NCBI RefSeq assembly: GCF_017094485.1
Contig: NZ_CP064786.1
Span: forward strand, 2,977,128-3,041,127
Source of the DNA: Natranaeroarchaeum sulfidigenes
Lineage (GTDB): Archaea; Halobacteriota; Halobacteria; Halobacteriales; Natronoarchaeaceae
Direction of reading: 5' to 3'
DNA: 64,000 nucleotides
Position numbers and translations under genes: made by a program. Shown here piece by piece: positions 54,789 through 63,631 of this stretch (the stretch's first letter is position 1; each line of letters begins with the position of its first letter). The notes under the pieces were generated by a model. The model was not told where the DNA came from. It saw only the letters and a program-made list of their open reading frames with translations, and ran no database searches.

Positions 54789-55370
54789 ATGACCGATCTC
54801 GACCGCGCAGCAACGGCGATCCGGGACGGGGACCTCGTCGTCTACCCCACAGAGACGGTGTACGGCCTGGCTGCAGACGCACTGGATGCAAACGCCGTCG
54901 AGCGAGTGTTCGAAACGAAAGGCCGCGAGCGCTCGAATCCGGTCTCACTGGGCGTCCCGGACGTCGACACCGTTGCGGAGTACGTGGATGCGACAGAGCG
55001 CGAACGGGCGTTCATGCACGAGTTTCTTCCCGGTCCGGTCACGGTCCTGTGCGAGCGTCGTGAGATGGTTCCGGACGTACTCACTGCAGGGAGTGATCGT
55101 GTCGGCGTTCGAGTGCCGGATCACGATCTGGCACTGGCCCTACTGGAGCGAACCGGGCCGATCACCGCGACGAGCGCGAACGTGAGCGGTCGACCGAGCG
55201 CCTGCCGCGTCTCGGAAGTCGACACGGAGATCATCGAGGCCGCGAGCGTCGTCCTCGACGGGGGGAAGACGGGTGGCGTCGAAAGCACTGTCGTCGACGT
55301 CGAAGGCGGAGAGATCCATCGCCGCGGCGCGCTGGGCGACGAGATCGAGGATTGGCTGGCCGAGCACTGA
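54789..55370 (+). CDS. Threonylcarbamoyl-AMP synthase (Sua5/YrdC/YwlC)
   Basis: The 193-residue YrdC-domain protein makes threonylcarbamoyl-AMP for t6A37 modification of ANN-decoding tRNAs. It has VVYPTETVYGLAADALD, KGRERSNPVSLGV, FLPGPVTVLCER and TATSANVSGRPS, with SVVLDGGKTGGVESTVVDVE near the end. It lacks the C-terminal Sua5 domain, so it is the short YrdC form. The convergent Cas4-like gene ends 40 bp downstream. Confidence 0.92.
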   Translation: MTDLDRAATAIRDGDLVVYPTETVYGLAADALDANAVERVFETKGRERSNPVSLGVPDVDTVAEYVDATERERAFMHEFLPGPVTVLCERREMVPDVLTAGSDRVGVRVPDHDLALALLERTGPITATSANVSGRPSACRVSEVDTEIIEAASVVLDGGKTGGVESTVVDVEGGEIHRRGALGDEIEDWLAEH

Positions 55371-55410
55371 GTCGGACGCCCGTATCCCGCCTGAGCACGA
55401 TTCTCTGGTA

Positions 55411-56076
55411 TTATCCGAATCCCAGTAGCGACCGGAGCGTGCGCGTCTCGACGCCGCACTGCTCGCTGTACTCGCAGGCGGAACACTTCGTATCGTTCTG
55501 CAAGCGGGGCGGTGGAGTACCCAGTGATTCAACTGTTCGGATCGTATCACGATACTGTGCCCTCCGGCGACCGTCGATCGAAACCGATCGGACGATGCCG
55601 TGTGTCGGATACTCGACGTACGCGCGCTCGACCGGGCGTTCCCGTTCCCACGCGAGGGCTTTGGCGGCCGCGACGGCGTGGACCGACTGTGGCTCCCAGA
55701 CACCCTGTTCCGGTGGCGTTCCCGTGGCGACGAGGGAGGGGACTGGCGGGTCCTCAAGGCACTTGTGGACGACCCCACGGGACTCCCGCCCGGTCAGCAG
55801 GACGTCCCGGCAAGGAGGATCGACGAGATCGTCGAAGCGGTCGATCCGCTCGCGGGTTCGCTGGAGGTTTCGGCGAAAGGTGAGGGGCGAGATGTCGATG
55901 GGGAGGTCGGATAGTGTCCCATCGTCGGCCCCGATCAGCTCGTCGTAGCGATACGCGAGAGCGCGGCGACGCTCCACGTCGGGCGGCGGCGAACGGTCCT
56001 CCTCCCGCCAGGCATAATAGAGCTGTCGCGGGCAGAACGCAGCAGAGCGGAGGTCACTGAAGGCGTGCAGAGCCAT
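55411..56076 (-). CDS. Cas4-like PD-(D/E)XK protein, probably inactive, not linked to CRISPR
   Basis: The 221-residue protein has the Cas4 layout: an N-terminal CPRQLYYA with the first cluster cysteine and a C-terminal group CSACEYSEQCGVETRTLRS with three more, as for a 4Fe-4S cluster. The nuclease core segment reads SRGVVHKCLEDPPVPSLVAT, where Cas4 has the metal-binding D and then ExK; these appear to be His, Ser and Ala. A TTTATATTT box is about 25 nt before the ATG (leaderless). No cas genes or repeats are nearby. It may act in another DNA role or be structural. Confidence 0.72.
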   Translation of the reverse strand: MALHAFSDLRSAAFCPRQLYYAWREEDRSPPPDVERRRALAYRYDELIGADDGTLSDLPIDISPLTFRRNLQRTRERIDRFDDLVDPPCRDVLLTGRESRGVVHKCLEDPPVPSLVATGTPPEQGVWEPQSVHAVAAAKALAWERERPVERAYVEYPTHGIVRSVSIDGRRRAQYRDTIRTVESLGTPPPRLQNDTKCSACEYSEQCGVETRTLRSLLGFG

Positions 56077-56096
56077 ACCGGCGGTGGCTCGTAATC

Positions 56097-56105
56097 AAAT
56101 ATAAA
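56097..56105 (-). promoter_or_regulatory. TATA-like box for the Cas4-like gene
   Basis: TTTATATTT on the minus strand lies about 25 nt before the ATG at 56076, giving a leaderless transcript. Confidence 0.5.
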
Positions 56106-56192
56106 CTGTCGGACTGTCGTGGTGTATTGATCTGCAGCGGCGGGTACTGGAGGCGCGGAGTTCAGGGGTCGATACGAGAAGACCGCGGGACG

Positions 56193-56795
56193 TTAGAACG
56201 AGACGTCTGTTTCCATTCCCTCCGTGGCATCGTCAAGGCCGTCTTCCTGAACGTCACCGGTCATGTGTGTCGAGAGATCGGCCTCGCCGATTATACTGTC
56301 AAATTCATCCCGGTACCGATCGTTGGCATGCCGGGATTCGTTCTGTGCGGCGATGATTCGACGATACCGTCGGACTGTGGATTCACTGACATCGAACTCC
56401 TCAGCGAGGTCCGCCGTCGCCGGATCGTCGGTGAGGTGGCGGCGGAATTCGTCGAGGTCGAACGGCGCATCCAGATCGCGCTCGTGGATCAGATGGAGAT
56501 CGAGTCGAGCGCGAACCACAGTTGTACGCGATTCGTCGATGTCGCGTGCGATTTTGGCGTCCGACTCGTCGGCGTAGAAGCCGTCGACGATCTCGCAGTA
56601 CTGCTCGTCGGAGAGGTCCGTCTCGAACTCGTAGCGCTCCTGCATGCTCTCGATGACGGCTTCGATACGTTCACGGACGGCCTCGTTATCGACATCGGTG
56701 ATCGATCCGCGGGTGTCTTCCTGTGACTCCGTGACGGTCTCCTCGTCGGTCACGTCGATGAAGATATCACGGAGCTCTTCGGTCTTCTCGTCCAT
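56193..56795 (-). CDS. cmi4: Conditioned medium-induced protein 4 (Cmi4) homologue
   Basis: The 200-residue soluble acidic protein starts MDEKTEELRDIFIDVTDEET, as in the haloarchaeal Cmi4 family known from conditioned-medium studies. It contains two helix-turn-helix-like segments: ESDAKIARDIDESRTTVVRA, and TADLAEEFDVSESTVRRYRR. It may be a DNA-binding regulator tied to growth phase. The ATG at 56795 is chosen; a TTG start upstream (56813) is possible. Upstream, a TTTTATACC box lies about 35 nt away. It is divergent from bioY. Confidence 0.8.
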   Translation of the reverse strand: MDEKTEELRDIFIDVTDEETVTESQEDTRGSITDVDNEAVRERIEAVIESMQERYEFETDLSDEQYCEIVDGFYADESDAKIARDIDESRTTVVRARLDLHLIHERDLDAPFDLDEFRRHLTDDPATADLAEEFDVSESTVRRYRRIIAAQNESRHANDRYRDEFDSIIGEADLSTHMTGDVQEDGLDDATEGMETDVSF

Positions 56796-56893
56796 CAGTA
56801 CGCAGTGTATCAACAGGAGAAGGTATAAAAGCTTGTTCGGCTGGAGTTTTGTAAACCAATATATTCAAGGCGGTTGACGACAACCGCTCGGAC

Positions 56894-57496
56894 ATGAACG
56901 ATACTGGGCAACGGGTTAAGCTCGTCGACGGCGAAACCGTCGTTGGCATCGCCGGTGCAGCACTGATGGCGGCGTTGACTGGCGTGCTGGCGTATCTGGC
57001 GCTGCCGTATCCCTGGTCGCCTGCACCGATCACCCTGCAGATCCTCGGCGTCTTCCTCGTGGGACTGTTCCTCGGGGCGAAGTGGGGCGGGCTCTCGATG
57101 GTGTTGTATCTCGTCGCCGGAGCAGTCGGGGCACCGGTGTTCGCACACGGACAGGCAGGGATCGGCCACCTCTTCTCCGATTCTGCAGGCTACCTGTTCT
57201 CGTTCCCGGTTGCCGTCGTTGCGATCGGCTACGTACTGTACGGGGATAGCGGGCTCCACTCACCGGCCGATGTTAGCGTCCCACGGCTGGTTCTGGGACT
57301 AATCGCCGGGCTGGCGATTATCTACCCAATGGGAATCGCTGGGCTGATGATCGTGCTGGAGTTGAGCCTTGCCGAAGCCGTAATCGGCGGTGCCGTCGTC
57401 TTCTTCCCCGGTGAGGCTGCCAAAATCGCCGCCGCGGTCGCGATCGCCCGGAGCGGGCACGTCCTTGACTGGCCGCCACAGGGCGTCGGGCAGTAA
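56894..57496 (+). CDS. bioY: Biotin transporter S component BioY
   Basis: The 200-residue protein has about six membrane helices and the BioY segments PITLQILGVFLVGLFLGAKW (residues about 40-59), the AGAVGAPVFAHG loop and the conserved DxxKxxxA-like end (FPGEAAKIAAAVAIARS). It binds biotin with high affinity and delivers it to the energising module encoded next. A palindromic GGTTGACGACAACC lies just before the start. The gap to bioM is 4 bp. Confidence 0.92.
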   Translation: MNDTGQRVKLVDGETVVGIAGAALMAALTGVLAYLALPYPWSPAPITLQILGVFLVGLFLGAKWGGLSMVLYLVAGAVGAPVFAHGQAGIGHLFSDSAGYLFSFPVAVVAIGYVLYGDSGLHSPADVSVPRLVLGLIAGLAIIYPMGIAGLMIVLELSLAEAVIGGAVVFFPGEAAKIAAAVAIARSGHVLDWPPQGVGQ

Positions 57497-57500
57497 GTAA

Positions 57501-58217
57501 ATGATAGAAACTACTGATCTCGTCTTCGAGTACGGGGACGTTCGGGTACTCGACCGGGTTTCGCTCCGGATCGGCGACGGCGAGTTCGTCGTGCTGGCGG
57601 GGGCGAACGGTTCCGGGAAGACGACGCTGGTTCGTCAGTTCAACGGACTGTTGACGCCGGACCAGGGTGAGGTAACAGTGGACGGAACGCCCGTCGAAGA
57701 CGATTTGCTCGGTGCCCGCCAGCACGTCGGGATGGTGTTTCAGTCGCCCCGCGACCAGTTCGTGGCCACGACGGTCGGGACAGACGTCGCATTCGGCCCG
57801 GAGAACCTCGGGCTAGATCGCGACGAGATCGATCGCCGGGTGAGCGAGGCGCTCGATGCGGTCGGAATGACTGGTCGAGGTGACGAACGGATCGACCAGC
57901 TCTCCGGTGGCGAACAGGAGCGGGTTGCCATCGCGGGTGCGCTCGCAATGGAGCCCGACCATCTGGTGCTCGACGAACCCTTTACCGGCCTCGACGAGCC
58001 AGCGCGCCAGTCCGTACTGGAGAAGCTAGCGGCGCTGGGTGAGAGCGGAACCGGCATCGTCGTGGTCACCCACGACTTGCGGGACGTTCTCGACCTCGCC
58101 GACCGTGTGATCGCGCTGGTCGATGGTCGGGTCGCGGTCGATACCACCCCTGACTCGGTGGAGGCAGCGCTCGACGGCATCGGTGTTCGGATACCAGCGG
58201 GGTCAAACAGGCGGTGA
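57501..58217 (+). CDS. bioM: ECF transporter ATPase (A component)
   Basis: The 238-residue ABC ATPase has Walker A GANGSGKTTLVRQ, Q-loop GMVFQSPRDQF, ABC signature QLSGGEQERVAIAGAL, Walker B HLVLDEPFTGLD and the switch histidine in VVVTHDLRDVL. Only one ATPase gene is present, so it probably works as a homodimer. It sits between bioY and bioN, forming one operon of three genes. Confidence 0.93.
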   Translation: MIETTDLVFEYGDVRVLDRVSLRIGDGEFVVLAGANGSGKTTLVRQFNGLLTPDQGEVTVDGTPVEDDLLGARQHVGMVFQSPRDQFVATTVGTDVAFGPENLGLDRDEIDRRVSEALDAVGMTGRGDERIDQLSGGEQERVAIAGALAMEPDHLVLDEPFTGLDEPARQSVLEKLAALGESGTGIVVVTHDLRDVLDLADRVIALVDGRVAVDTTPDSVEAALDGIGVRIPAGSNRR

Positions 58218-58227
58218 GTCCTCGACG

Positions 58228-58932
58228 ATGTTGACCTACGCACCGGGCACGACGCTCGCTCACCGGCTGGACCCGCGTGCGAAGCTCGGCTTTCAGATCG
58301 CGTTTGCCGTCGCTGCGTTCGCCCACACTACCATGTCGGGGATGGTCGTACTGACCGTTCTGGCGCTTGCCGTTCTGGTTACCGCCCGCGTGTCGCCGCT
58401 TCGGGCACTGTGGTCGATCCGGCTGCCACTCGTACTGCTGGCGTTTGCACCGCTGCTGGCCGCCGCCACCCTCGGCCCGCCGTGGGTCGACATCGGGGAC
58501 GGCCTCGTGACTGCCCTCGCGAGCTATCGGGTCGTCCTGATACTACTGGTCAGTACCGCATACGTGGTGACGACCGCACCGAGAGAGTCACGGGCGGCAA
58601 TCCAGTGGGCGGTGCCCGGACGCCCGGGCGTCGTTCTCGGGATCGGCGTCTCACTGATCTTCCGATTCCTGCCGGTGTTACAGTCGGATCTGCGCAACAT
58701 CCGCGACGCCATCGCCGCGCGCGGTGGCGAGAACGCGAGTCTGCGGCGGCGTGCCGAACTGATCGGCGTGCATGGCGTCTCGCGGACGTTCCGGCGAGCA
58801 AATCGGCTGGCACTCGCGATGCAGGCCCGATGTTTCTCGTGGAACCCGACCCTGCCGCCGCTTTCGGCAACCCGGCTGGACGTCCCAGTAGTTGCGGTGA
58901 GTGGTGTACTTTTGTTATCACCGCTGCTCTGA
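58228..58932 (+). CDS. bioN: ECF transporter transmembrane T component
   Basis: The 234-residue protein has the EcfT layout: an N-terminal GTTLAHRLDPRAKLGFQI, four to five membrane helices, and the two coupling motifs of the AxARG type, in IAARGGENASLRRR and ALAMQARCFSW. It bridges the ATPase and BioY. The start at 58228 (MLTYAPGTT) is 10 bp after bioM. The C-terminus is short (VLLLSPLL) and is the first copy of a T-rich repeat that runs past the stop codon. Confidence 0.9.
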   Translation: MLTYAPGTTLAHRLDPRAKLGFQIAFAVAAFAHTTMSGMVVLTVLALAVLVTARVSPLRALWSIRLPLVLLAFAPLLAAATLGPPWVDIGDGLVTALASYRVVLILLVSTAYVVTTAPRESRAAIQWAVPGRPGVVLGIGVSLIFRFLPVLQSDLRNIRDAIAARGGENASLRRRAELIGVHGVSRTFRRANRLALAMQARCFSWNPTLPPLSATRLDVPVVAVSGVLLLSPLL

Positions 58933-58978
58933 GGCTGGGTTTTGTTGTCACCGCCGGATTATTTTTGTCACCACCTGG
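58909..58978 (+). terminator. T-rich repeats at the end of the biotin operon
   Basis: Three related segments, CTTTTGTTATCACCGCTG, GTTTTGTTGTCACCGCCG and ATTTTTGTCACCACCTG, start near 58909, 58939 and 58960. The T-tracts just before and after the bioN stop are what archaeal RNA polymerase uses to terminate. The repeated TCACCNCC(G/T) part after each tract is unexplained. Confidence 0.45.
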
Positions 58979-59075
58979 TTGAGTGGTTCTCCCCGATACT
59001 CCGACGAGAATAAACTAGGAATTAGTTGTAGATTACCCATTGACGAGAGCGGGACGACGGGTGTTCGTGGGAAGA

Positions 59076-59080
59076 TTTAT
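59076..59080 (+). promoter_or_regulatory. TATA-like box for the Fe-S oxidoreductase gene
   Basis: TTTAT lies about 28 nt before the ATG at 59106, so the mRNA is probably leaderless. Confidence 0.45.
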
Positions 59081-59105
59081 CTGTCCGGTGTGCGCGTGAT
59101 AATAC

Positions 59106-61235
59106 ATGACATTTATCGCGCAAAGCGGTGGGGAACCGACCCGGCCGACGTTCTACCAGATCGACCTCGTCGGCGAGGTAATCTTCTACTATCTCGCCGC
59201 CGTCGCGATCATCATTTTCCTGTACGGTGCGTACGGTCGTGTACAACGGTACACGCGCGGCGACGAGGACTGGTTCGATAGACTGGATGGCATTGTCGGC
59301 CGGATTATTACGGCAGTAAAGTTGGTCGGATCGAACCGACCGCTGTTCGACCGTGATCTGTATGCCGGCGTGATGCACACGTTCATTCTCTGGGGATTCC
59401 TGACGCTCCTGATGGGGACGACGATCCTCGCCATCGACATGGATATCTACCGCCCGCTGACCGGCGAGTCGTTCTGGGTCGGCGACTTCTATCTCTCCTA
59501 CCAGTTCATGATGGACGCAATGGGACTGTTGTTCGTCGTCGGCGTCGGGATGGCGATGTACAGCCGGTATGATGTCCGAAAGGCTCGCCTCTGGGGGAAA
59601 CATACGAGCCTCGAAGACGACCTGTTCATCTGGACGCTCTTTATCCTCGGGGTCGGTGGATTCCTGCTCGAGGCCCTCGGTATTCTTGGACGTGGGTTCC
59701 CCAGTCACGAGACCGTGAGCTTCGTCGGCTACTTCATCGCCGTCGTGCTCGGTGCGGGTGGGATGACGCCCGAGGGGGCACAGGCCGCCTATCCAGTGGT
59801 CTGGTGGCTTCACGCGATCCACGCGCTTGCCTTCGTCGCCGCAATCCCATACACAAAGCCGTTCCATATGCTCTCCTCGTTTGCAAACGTCGTGACCCGC
59901 GATGAGAAGGCGGGCACACGACTTCCCGGCGTCCCCGCCGACCTCGATGCAACCAACGCCGAGTCGATCGAGGACTTCAGCTGGAAAGAGATTCTCGACC
60001 AGGACGCCTGCACGAAGTGTGGTCGCTGTTCGTCGGTCTGTCCGGCGAAGGCGTCGGGTCGACCGCTCGATCCGCGCGACGTGATCCTCGACCTGAAAGC
60101 GTACCGCGAATCCCTGGAGGGTGATGGCGGTGAGGGGGAGAAACCGATTATCGCCGATGGTGGGACATCGGTGATAGACAGCTCGACGATGGAGTCGTGT
60201 ATGTCCTGTATGGCCTGTATGGACGCCTGTCCCGTCGATATCGAGCATCTGAACTCGTTCACCCGGATGAACCGTCAGCTCGTCGACGAGGGCGCGGTCG
60301 ACTCGAACTTGCAGGACGTCTTCCAGGACGTGATGCAGAAAGGCAACACGTTCGGGGAAGCCCAGCGTGATCGTGCGGACTGGGCCGACGACCTGGAGTT
60401 CGATCCCACGGACGCGCGCGAGCAGGACGTCGAATACCTCTGGTACGTCGGCGATTACCCGAGCTTCGACGAGCGCAACAAGAAAGTCGCCAGATCACTC
60501 GCCCGCATCTTTGAGGAAGCCGACGTCGAGTGGGGGATCCTCTTCGACGACGAGAAGTACGATGGTAACGACATCCGCCGGATCGGCGAGGAGTTCCTCT
60601 ACCTCGAACTGGCCGGACATCACGTCGAGACGTTCGAGGACTGCGAGTTCGAGCAGATCGTCTGTACCGATCCGCATAGCTACAATACGTTCAAAAACGA
60701 GTATCCGGAGGTGGATTTCGCGGAATTCGCCGACGATCCGATGATGCCTTTCGAGTACGACGAGCAGTGGAACTCGGATGGCGAAATCGACGTGAAACAC
60801 TGGACGCAGGTCGTTGAGGAACTTGTGGAGGCGGGTCGGCTCGGTCTTTCGGGCGACGAACTCGACTACACTGTTACCTACCACGATCCCTGTCACCTCG
60901 GTCGGTACAACGACGAGTACGAAGCGCCGCGAGAGTTGATCCGTGCCACCGGTGCGGATCTCTACGAGATGCCCCGAAGTCGCAAGGATTCATTCTGCTG
61001 TGGCGGCGGGGGCGGGGGCCTCTGGATGGAGTTCGACGAGGAACCGAAGCCGAGCGAGGAGCGGCTGCGGGAGGCGTTAGAGGATACCGACGCCGGTGAC
61101 GCGGTCGAGAAGTTTGTCGTCGCCTGCCCGATGTGTACGACGATGTTCGAGGACGGGCGGAAAACGGGGGATTTCGAGGAGGATATAGAAATCGTGGACC
61201 TTGCAGAGTTGTTGATCGAGGCTGTGGAAGCGTAG
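59106..61235 (+). CDS. FadF-like membrane Fe-S oxidoreductase (CCG-domain, heterodisulfide-reductase-related)
   Basis: This 709-residue protein begins with five membrane helices (about residues 20-265) of the respiratory nitrate reductase gamma type, with histidines such as VMHTFILWGF for heme b. Two 4Fe-4S ferredoxin motifs follow (CTKCGRCSSVCPA, CMSCMACMDACPV). The C-terminal half has CCG-type modules: CTDPHSYNTFKNEYP in the first, and DPCHLGRYNDEY with FCCGGGGGGLW and CPMCTTMFED in the second. It probably transfers electrons from acyl-CoA dehydrogenase/ETF or lactate- and glycolate-type dehydrogenases to quinone. No partner gene is adjacent. Confidence 0.87.
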   Translation: MTFIAQSGGEPTRPTFYQIDLVGEVIFYYLAAVAIIIFLYGAYGRVQRYTRGDEDWFDRLDGIVGRIITAVKLVGSNRPLFDRDLYAGVMHTFILWGFLTLLMGTTILAIDMDIYRPLTGESFWVGDFYLSYQFMMDAMGLLFVVGVGMAMYSRYDVRKARLWGKHTSLEDDLFIWTLFILGVGGFLLEALGILGRGFPSHETVSFVGYFIAVVLGAGGMTPEGAQAAYPVVWWLHAIHALAFVAAIPYTKPFHMLSSFANVVTRDEKAGTRLPGVPADLDATNAESIEDFSWKEILDQDACTKCGRCSSVCPAKASGRPLDPRDVILDLKAYRESLEGDGGEGEKPIIADGGTSVIDSSTMESCMSCMACMDACPVDIEHLNSFTRMNRQLVDEGAVDSNLQDVFQDVMQKGNTFGEAQRDRADWADDLEFDPTDAREQDVEYLWYVGDYPSFDERNKKVARSLARIFEEADVEWGILFDDEKYDGNDIRRIGEEFLYLELAGHHVETFEDCEFEQIVCTDPHSYNTFKNEYPEVDFAEFADDPMMPFEYDEQWNSDGEIDVKHWTQVVEELVEAGRLGLSGDELDYTVTYHDPCHLGRYNDEYEAPRELIRATGADLYEMPRSRKDSFCCGGGGGGLWMEFDEEPKPSEERLREALEDTDAGDAVEKFVVACPMCTTMFEDGRKTGDFEEDIEIVDLAELLIEAVEA

Positions 61236-61286
61236 TAGAGTCAAAATCCGGACGCGGGACGCCGAAAATCCTGGTGTACGGTGATA

Positions 61287-62273
61287 CTACCGGTCCTCGT
61301 CCCCACGCCACGCATCGGGTACCTCGATCGCGTAGCGGCCGTCCTCCATCAGCGAGACGATGTACTCCTCGCGGTCGTACAGCTCCATCAGGTTGAGTTC
61401 GTACTCGCCCGGACGGACGATTTTGATGCTCTCGAACTGCTGGTTGAGTTCGGCCCGAAGTGCTTCGAGGTCGGGGTTGTCGCTGTCGTTGTCAGGGGTG
61501 CCCGCGATTCTGCCCTCCGACGCATCCGGCGCGCCCTGCCCGGCAGGGGTGTCGTGTTGAGGCTGCTGGTTGTCCTCGACCGACTGTGTGGGCGGATCGT
61601 CGGGCAGTTCATCAGGAGAGACGACATCCGAGCGCGCGCTCGCCTGTGCCGTGTCTTCGGTATCGACGGGAGTCTTGCCGGCCGCGTCGTCACGATCGGA
61701 TCTATCGGGTTGATTGTGGTCGGGTCGCTGGCCAACATCCGGCCACTCTTTTGATTCGGGGGGGTCCGGTGATGATCGGTCCCTGTAGGGATCTTCGAAG
61801 CCGTGATCCGGCCATTCTGTCGAACTCTCTTGCCCGAGGTCCGGGCGGCTATCGTTCGCCGTCGATGTATTTGAAGCGGCTTCACGACTGGCCGACGTGG
61901 GGGGTTGCGCGTCGGTGCGGCGGGTATCGGCCGCCTGTTCCGGTTCAGGATCGGATGCATCAGACGATTCGGACGTATTCGACGCCGGAGCGTTAGAACG
62001 AGTACCTGTTTTATCCGCTCGGTCAGAAGAGGTCGGCGACTCGTCACTGCTCACCCAGTCACGCACCGTTCGGGTGGCCTGTGATACGGTATTAGCAACG
62101 CTTGATGACGAATCCGGGGGTTCGTGGTCGTCCGGGATGTTCGAAGTAGACTCATCAGAACGACCAGCAGGCTCGAACTGGAACTTGTTGCCGCCACAGT
62201 CCGGACAGCCAGAGAGCATCTCCTTGGAGCCGTCCGGAAACGTCCGACCACAGTTCGTACACTGATGTGGCAT
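61287..62273 (-). CDS. oapC: Origin-associated zinc-ribbon protein OapC
   Basis: The 328-residue protein has an N-terminal zinc ribbon (QCTNCGRTFPDGS then SGCPDCGGNKFQF), a long Ser/Asp/Pro-rich low-complexity middle (residues about 40-240) and a conserved C-terminal domain (FESIKIVRPGEYELNLMELY). The name and role follow the oapABC genes beside oriC in Haloferax and relatives. It is coupled to oapB by a TAATG overlap. Confidence 0.88.
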   Translation of the reverse strand: MPHQCTNCGRTFPDGSKEMLSGCPDCGGNKFQFEPAGRSDESTSNIPDDHEPPDSSSSVANTVSQATRTVRDWVSSDESPTSSDRADKTGTRSNAPASNTSESSDASDPEPEQAADTRRTDAQPPTSASREAASNTSTANDSRPDLGQESSTEWPDHGFEDPYRDRSSPDPPESKEWPDVGQRPDHNQPDRSDRDDAAGKTPVDTEDTAQASARSDVVSPDELPDDPPTQSVEDNQQPQHDTPAGQGAPDASEGRIAGTPDNDSDNPDLEALRAELNQQFESIKIVRPGEYELNLMELYDREEYIVSLMEDGRYAIEVPDAWRGDEDR

Positions 62274-62662
62274 TATTTCCGTGAGACCAGAGCGCTGATG
62301 AGCGTCTCGTCCTTGTGAAGCGTCTCGATCTGATTCGCCGGTCCGATTACCGTCAGTTTCGACGTCTCCTCTTTCCCCATGAGTCGTGAGAAGAGCCCAC
62401 TATCCGTCTCACCGCGGGGATACGTCTCGATCTCGATCCCGTTGAAGTCCTCCGGGTCGGCGGGTGTGATCTCGGTCATCGTCACCTCGATCAGTTTCGA
62501 CTCCTCGTCGGGGGTCAGCCCCTGTTCGAGGATGACGATATTGCCATCCCTGACTCCATCGAGGATCATCCGGATCTTCTCCATGCCCGTCATCCCGTCC
62601 ATCCGATCGCCGCTGATCAGGTCGATCTGAACGCCGTCGGAGGGATCTTTTACTTCTGGCAT
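62273..62662 (-). CDS. oapB: Origin-associated protein OapB (DUF2073)
   Basis: The 129-residue protein starts MPEVKDPSDGVQIDLISGDR and has the conserved segments MEKIRMILDGVRDGNIVILE and SKLTVIGPANQIETLHKD. This is the archaeal DUF2073 family, found with the Era-like GTPase. It overlaps both neighbours by TAATG, so the three genes form one translationally coupled operon reading away from the origin. Confidence 0.9.
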   Translation of the reverse strand: MPEVKDPSDGVQIDLISGDRMDGMTGMEKIRMILDGVRDGNIVILEQGLTPDEESKLIEVTMTEITPADPEDFNGIEIETYPRGETDSGLFSRLMGKEETSKLTVIGPANQIETLHKDETLISALVSRK

Positions 62663-63303
62663 TATCCGAAGTACTCCGCGATTTTGTCGTACACTTCGTC
62701 CATGTTGTCTCCTTCCAGCGCAGAGAGTTCGACCGTCTCGTGTTGGGGGAAGGCGTTCGCAATCTGCTGGACGTTCGATCCCTCGAGGTCGATCTTGTTC
62801 GCAAAGATCAGTACGGGGAGGTTCTGGCTCTCGATAATCCCGACGAGCATCGTATTGACCTGCGTGAACGGATCCTCCGTGGAGTCGAGAACGTAGATGA
62901 CGCCATCGACGTCCTCGCGCAGCCAGTGCATCGCCTCGGCGACCCCCTCGGTTGCCTCACGGGAGCGCCGGACGGCGTCGTCCTCGTCGATGTCGTAGTC
63001 GAGGAACTCCTCGTAGTCGACCTTCGTCGTCACGCCGGGTGTATCGACGATATCGATCGATACGGACTTCCCGTTACGCTCTATCTCGACGTTTTCCTTG
63101 CGTCTTGCTCGACGTGTTTCGTGTGGAACGTGGCTTTCGGGGCCGATGGCATCGCCCGTCCAGTCCCGTGCGATTCGATTGGCTAGTGTGGTTTTGCCAG
63201 CGTTCGGCGGTCCATAGATACCTATCCGTTTCTGTTCGTCCTCGGAGAAGAGGCGGCCTGTTACGCGGGATACGCTATCCCTGAGTTCTGTAAATAGTCC
63301 CAT
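62662..63303 (-). CDS. oapA: Origin-associated Era-like GTPase OapA
   Basis: From the ATG at 63303 (MGLFTELRDSVSRVTGRLF) the protein has 213 residues; a GTG three codons upstream is possible. The GTPase motifs are G1 GPPNAGKTT, G3 DTPGVT and G4 ANKIDLE; switch-region residues lie around PHETRRARR. It is a small Ras-like/Era-like GTPase conserved in archaea next to the origin. In Haloferax, loss of oap genes affects origin use; the mechanism is not settled. It is the first gene of the operon that starts at the origin. Confidence 0.92.
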   Translation of the reverse strand: MGLFTELRDSVSRVTGRLFSEDEQKRIGIYGPPNAGKTTLANRIARDWTGDAIGPESHVPHETRRARRKENVEIERNGKSVSIDIVDTPGVTTKVDYEEFLDYDIDEDDAVRRSREATEGVAEAMHWLREDVDGVIYVLDSTEDPFTQVNTMLVGIIESQNLPVLIFANKIDLEGSNVQQIANAFPQHETVELSALEGDNMDEVYDKIAEYFG

Positions 63304-63481
63304 GTTGTTCACCCCGCACCCATGCGTTTTCGTCGCGGGCTTACGCGTGGGTTATGGTGTATGGCGCTACAACGTCACTGTATATACTTAAGCCTTGGTC
63401 AGACGAGTATTAGCATAGTTGTAGTTACATAATTTTAATGTGTTGAAAATTACGCGTTAGAAACCGGTTGGACAGCCGAAT

Positions 63482-63511
63482 TTTATAGGATCAATATTTA
63501 TAGGATCAATA
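63482..63511 (+). repeat. 15 bp tandem duplication in the origin region
   Basis: TTTATAGGATCAATA occurs twice without a gap (63482-63496 and 63497-63511). It is AT-rich and lies on the oapA side of the ORB cluster. Confidence 0.75.
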
Positions 63512-63631
63512 TTAGTGGAGAAAAAGCGGTGCCGGGCTTCAGTGTATAAGATACACGAACGTAGAGAGTTCTCGGTGAGCTCGCGTTGCAGGAGTCGGCA
63601 CGTCGTTGATGCTGTTGGTGGTATTGTCCAC

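Noticed and set aside
55411..56076. CRISPR-Cas locus signalled by the Cas4-like gene
   Set aside because: No repeat-spacer array, cas1, cas2 or effector gene is present in the window, and the nuclease residues look lost.
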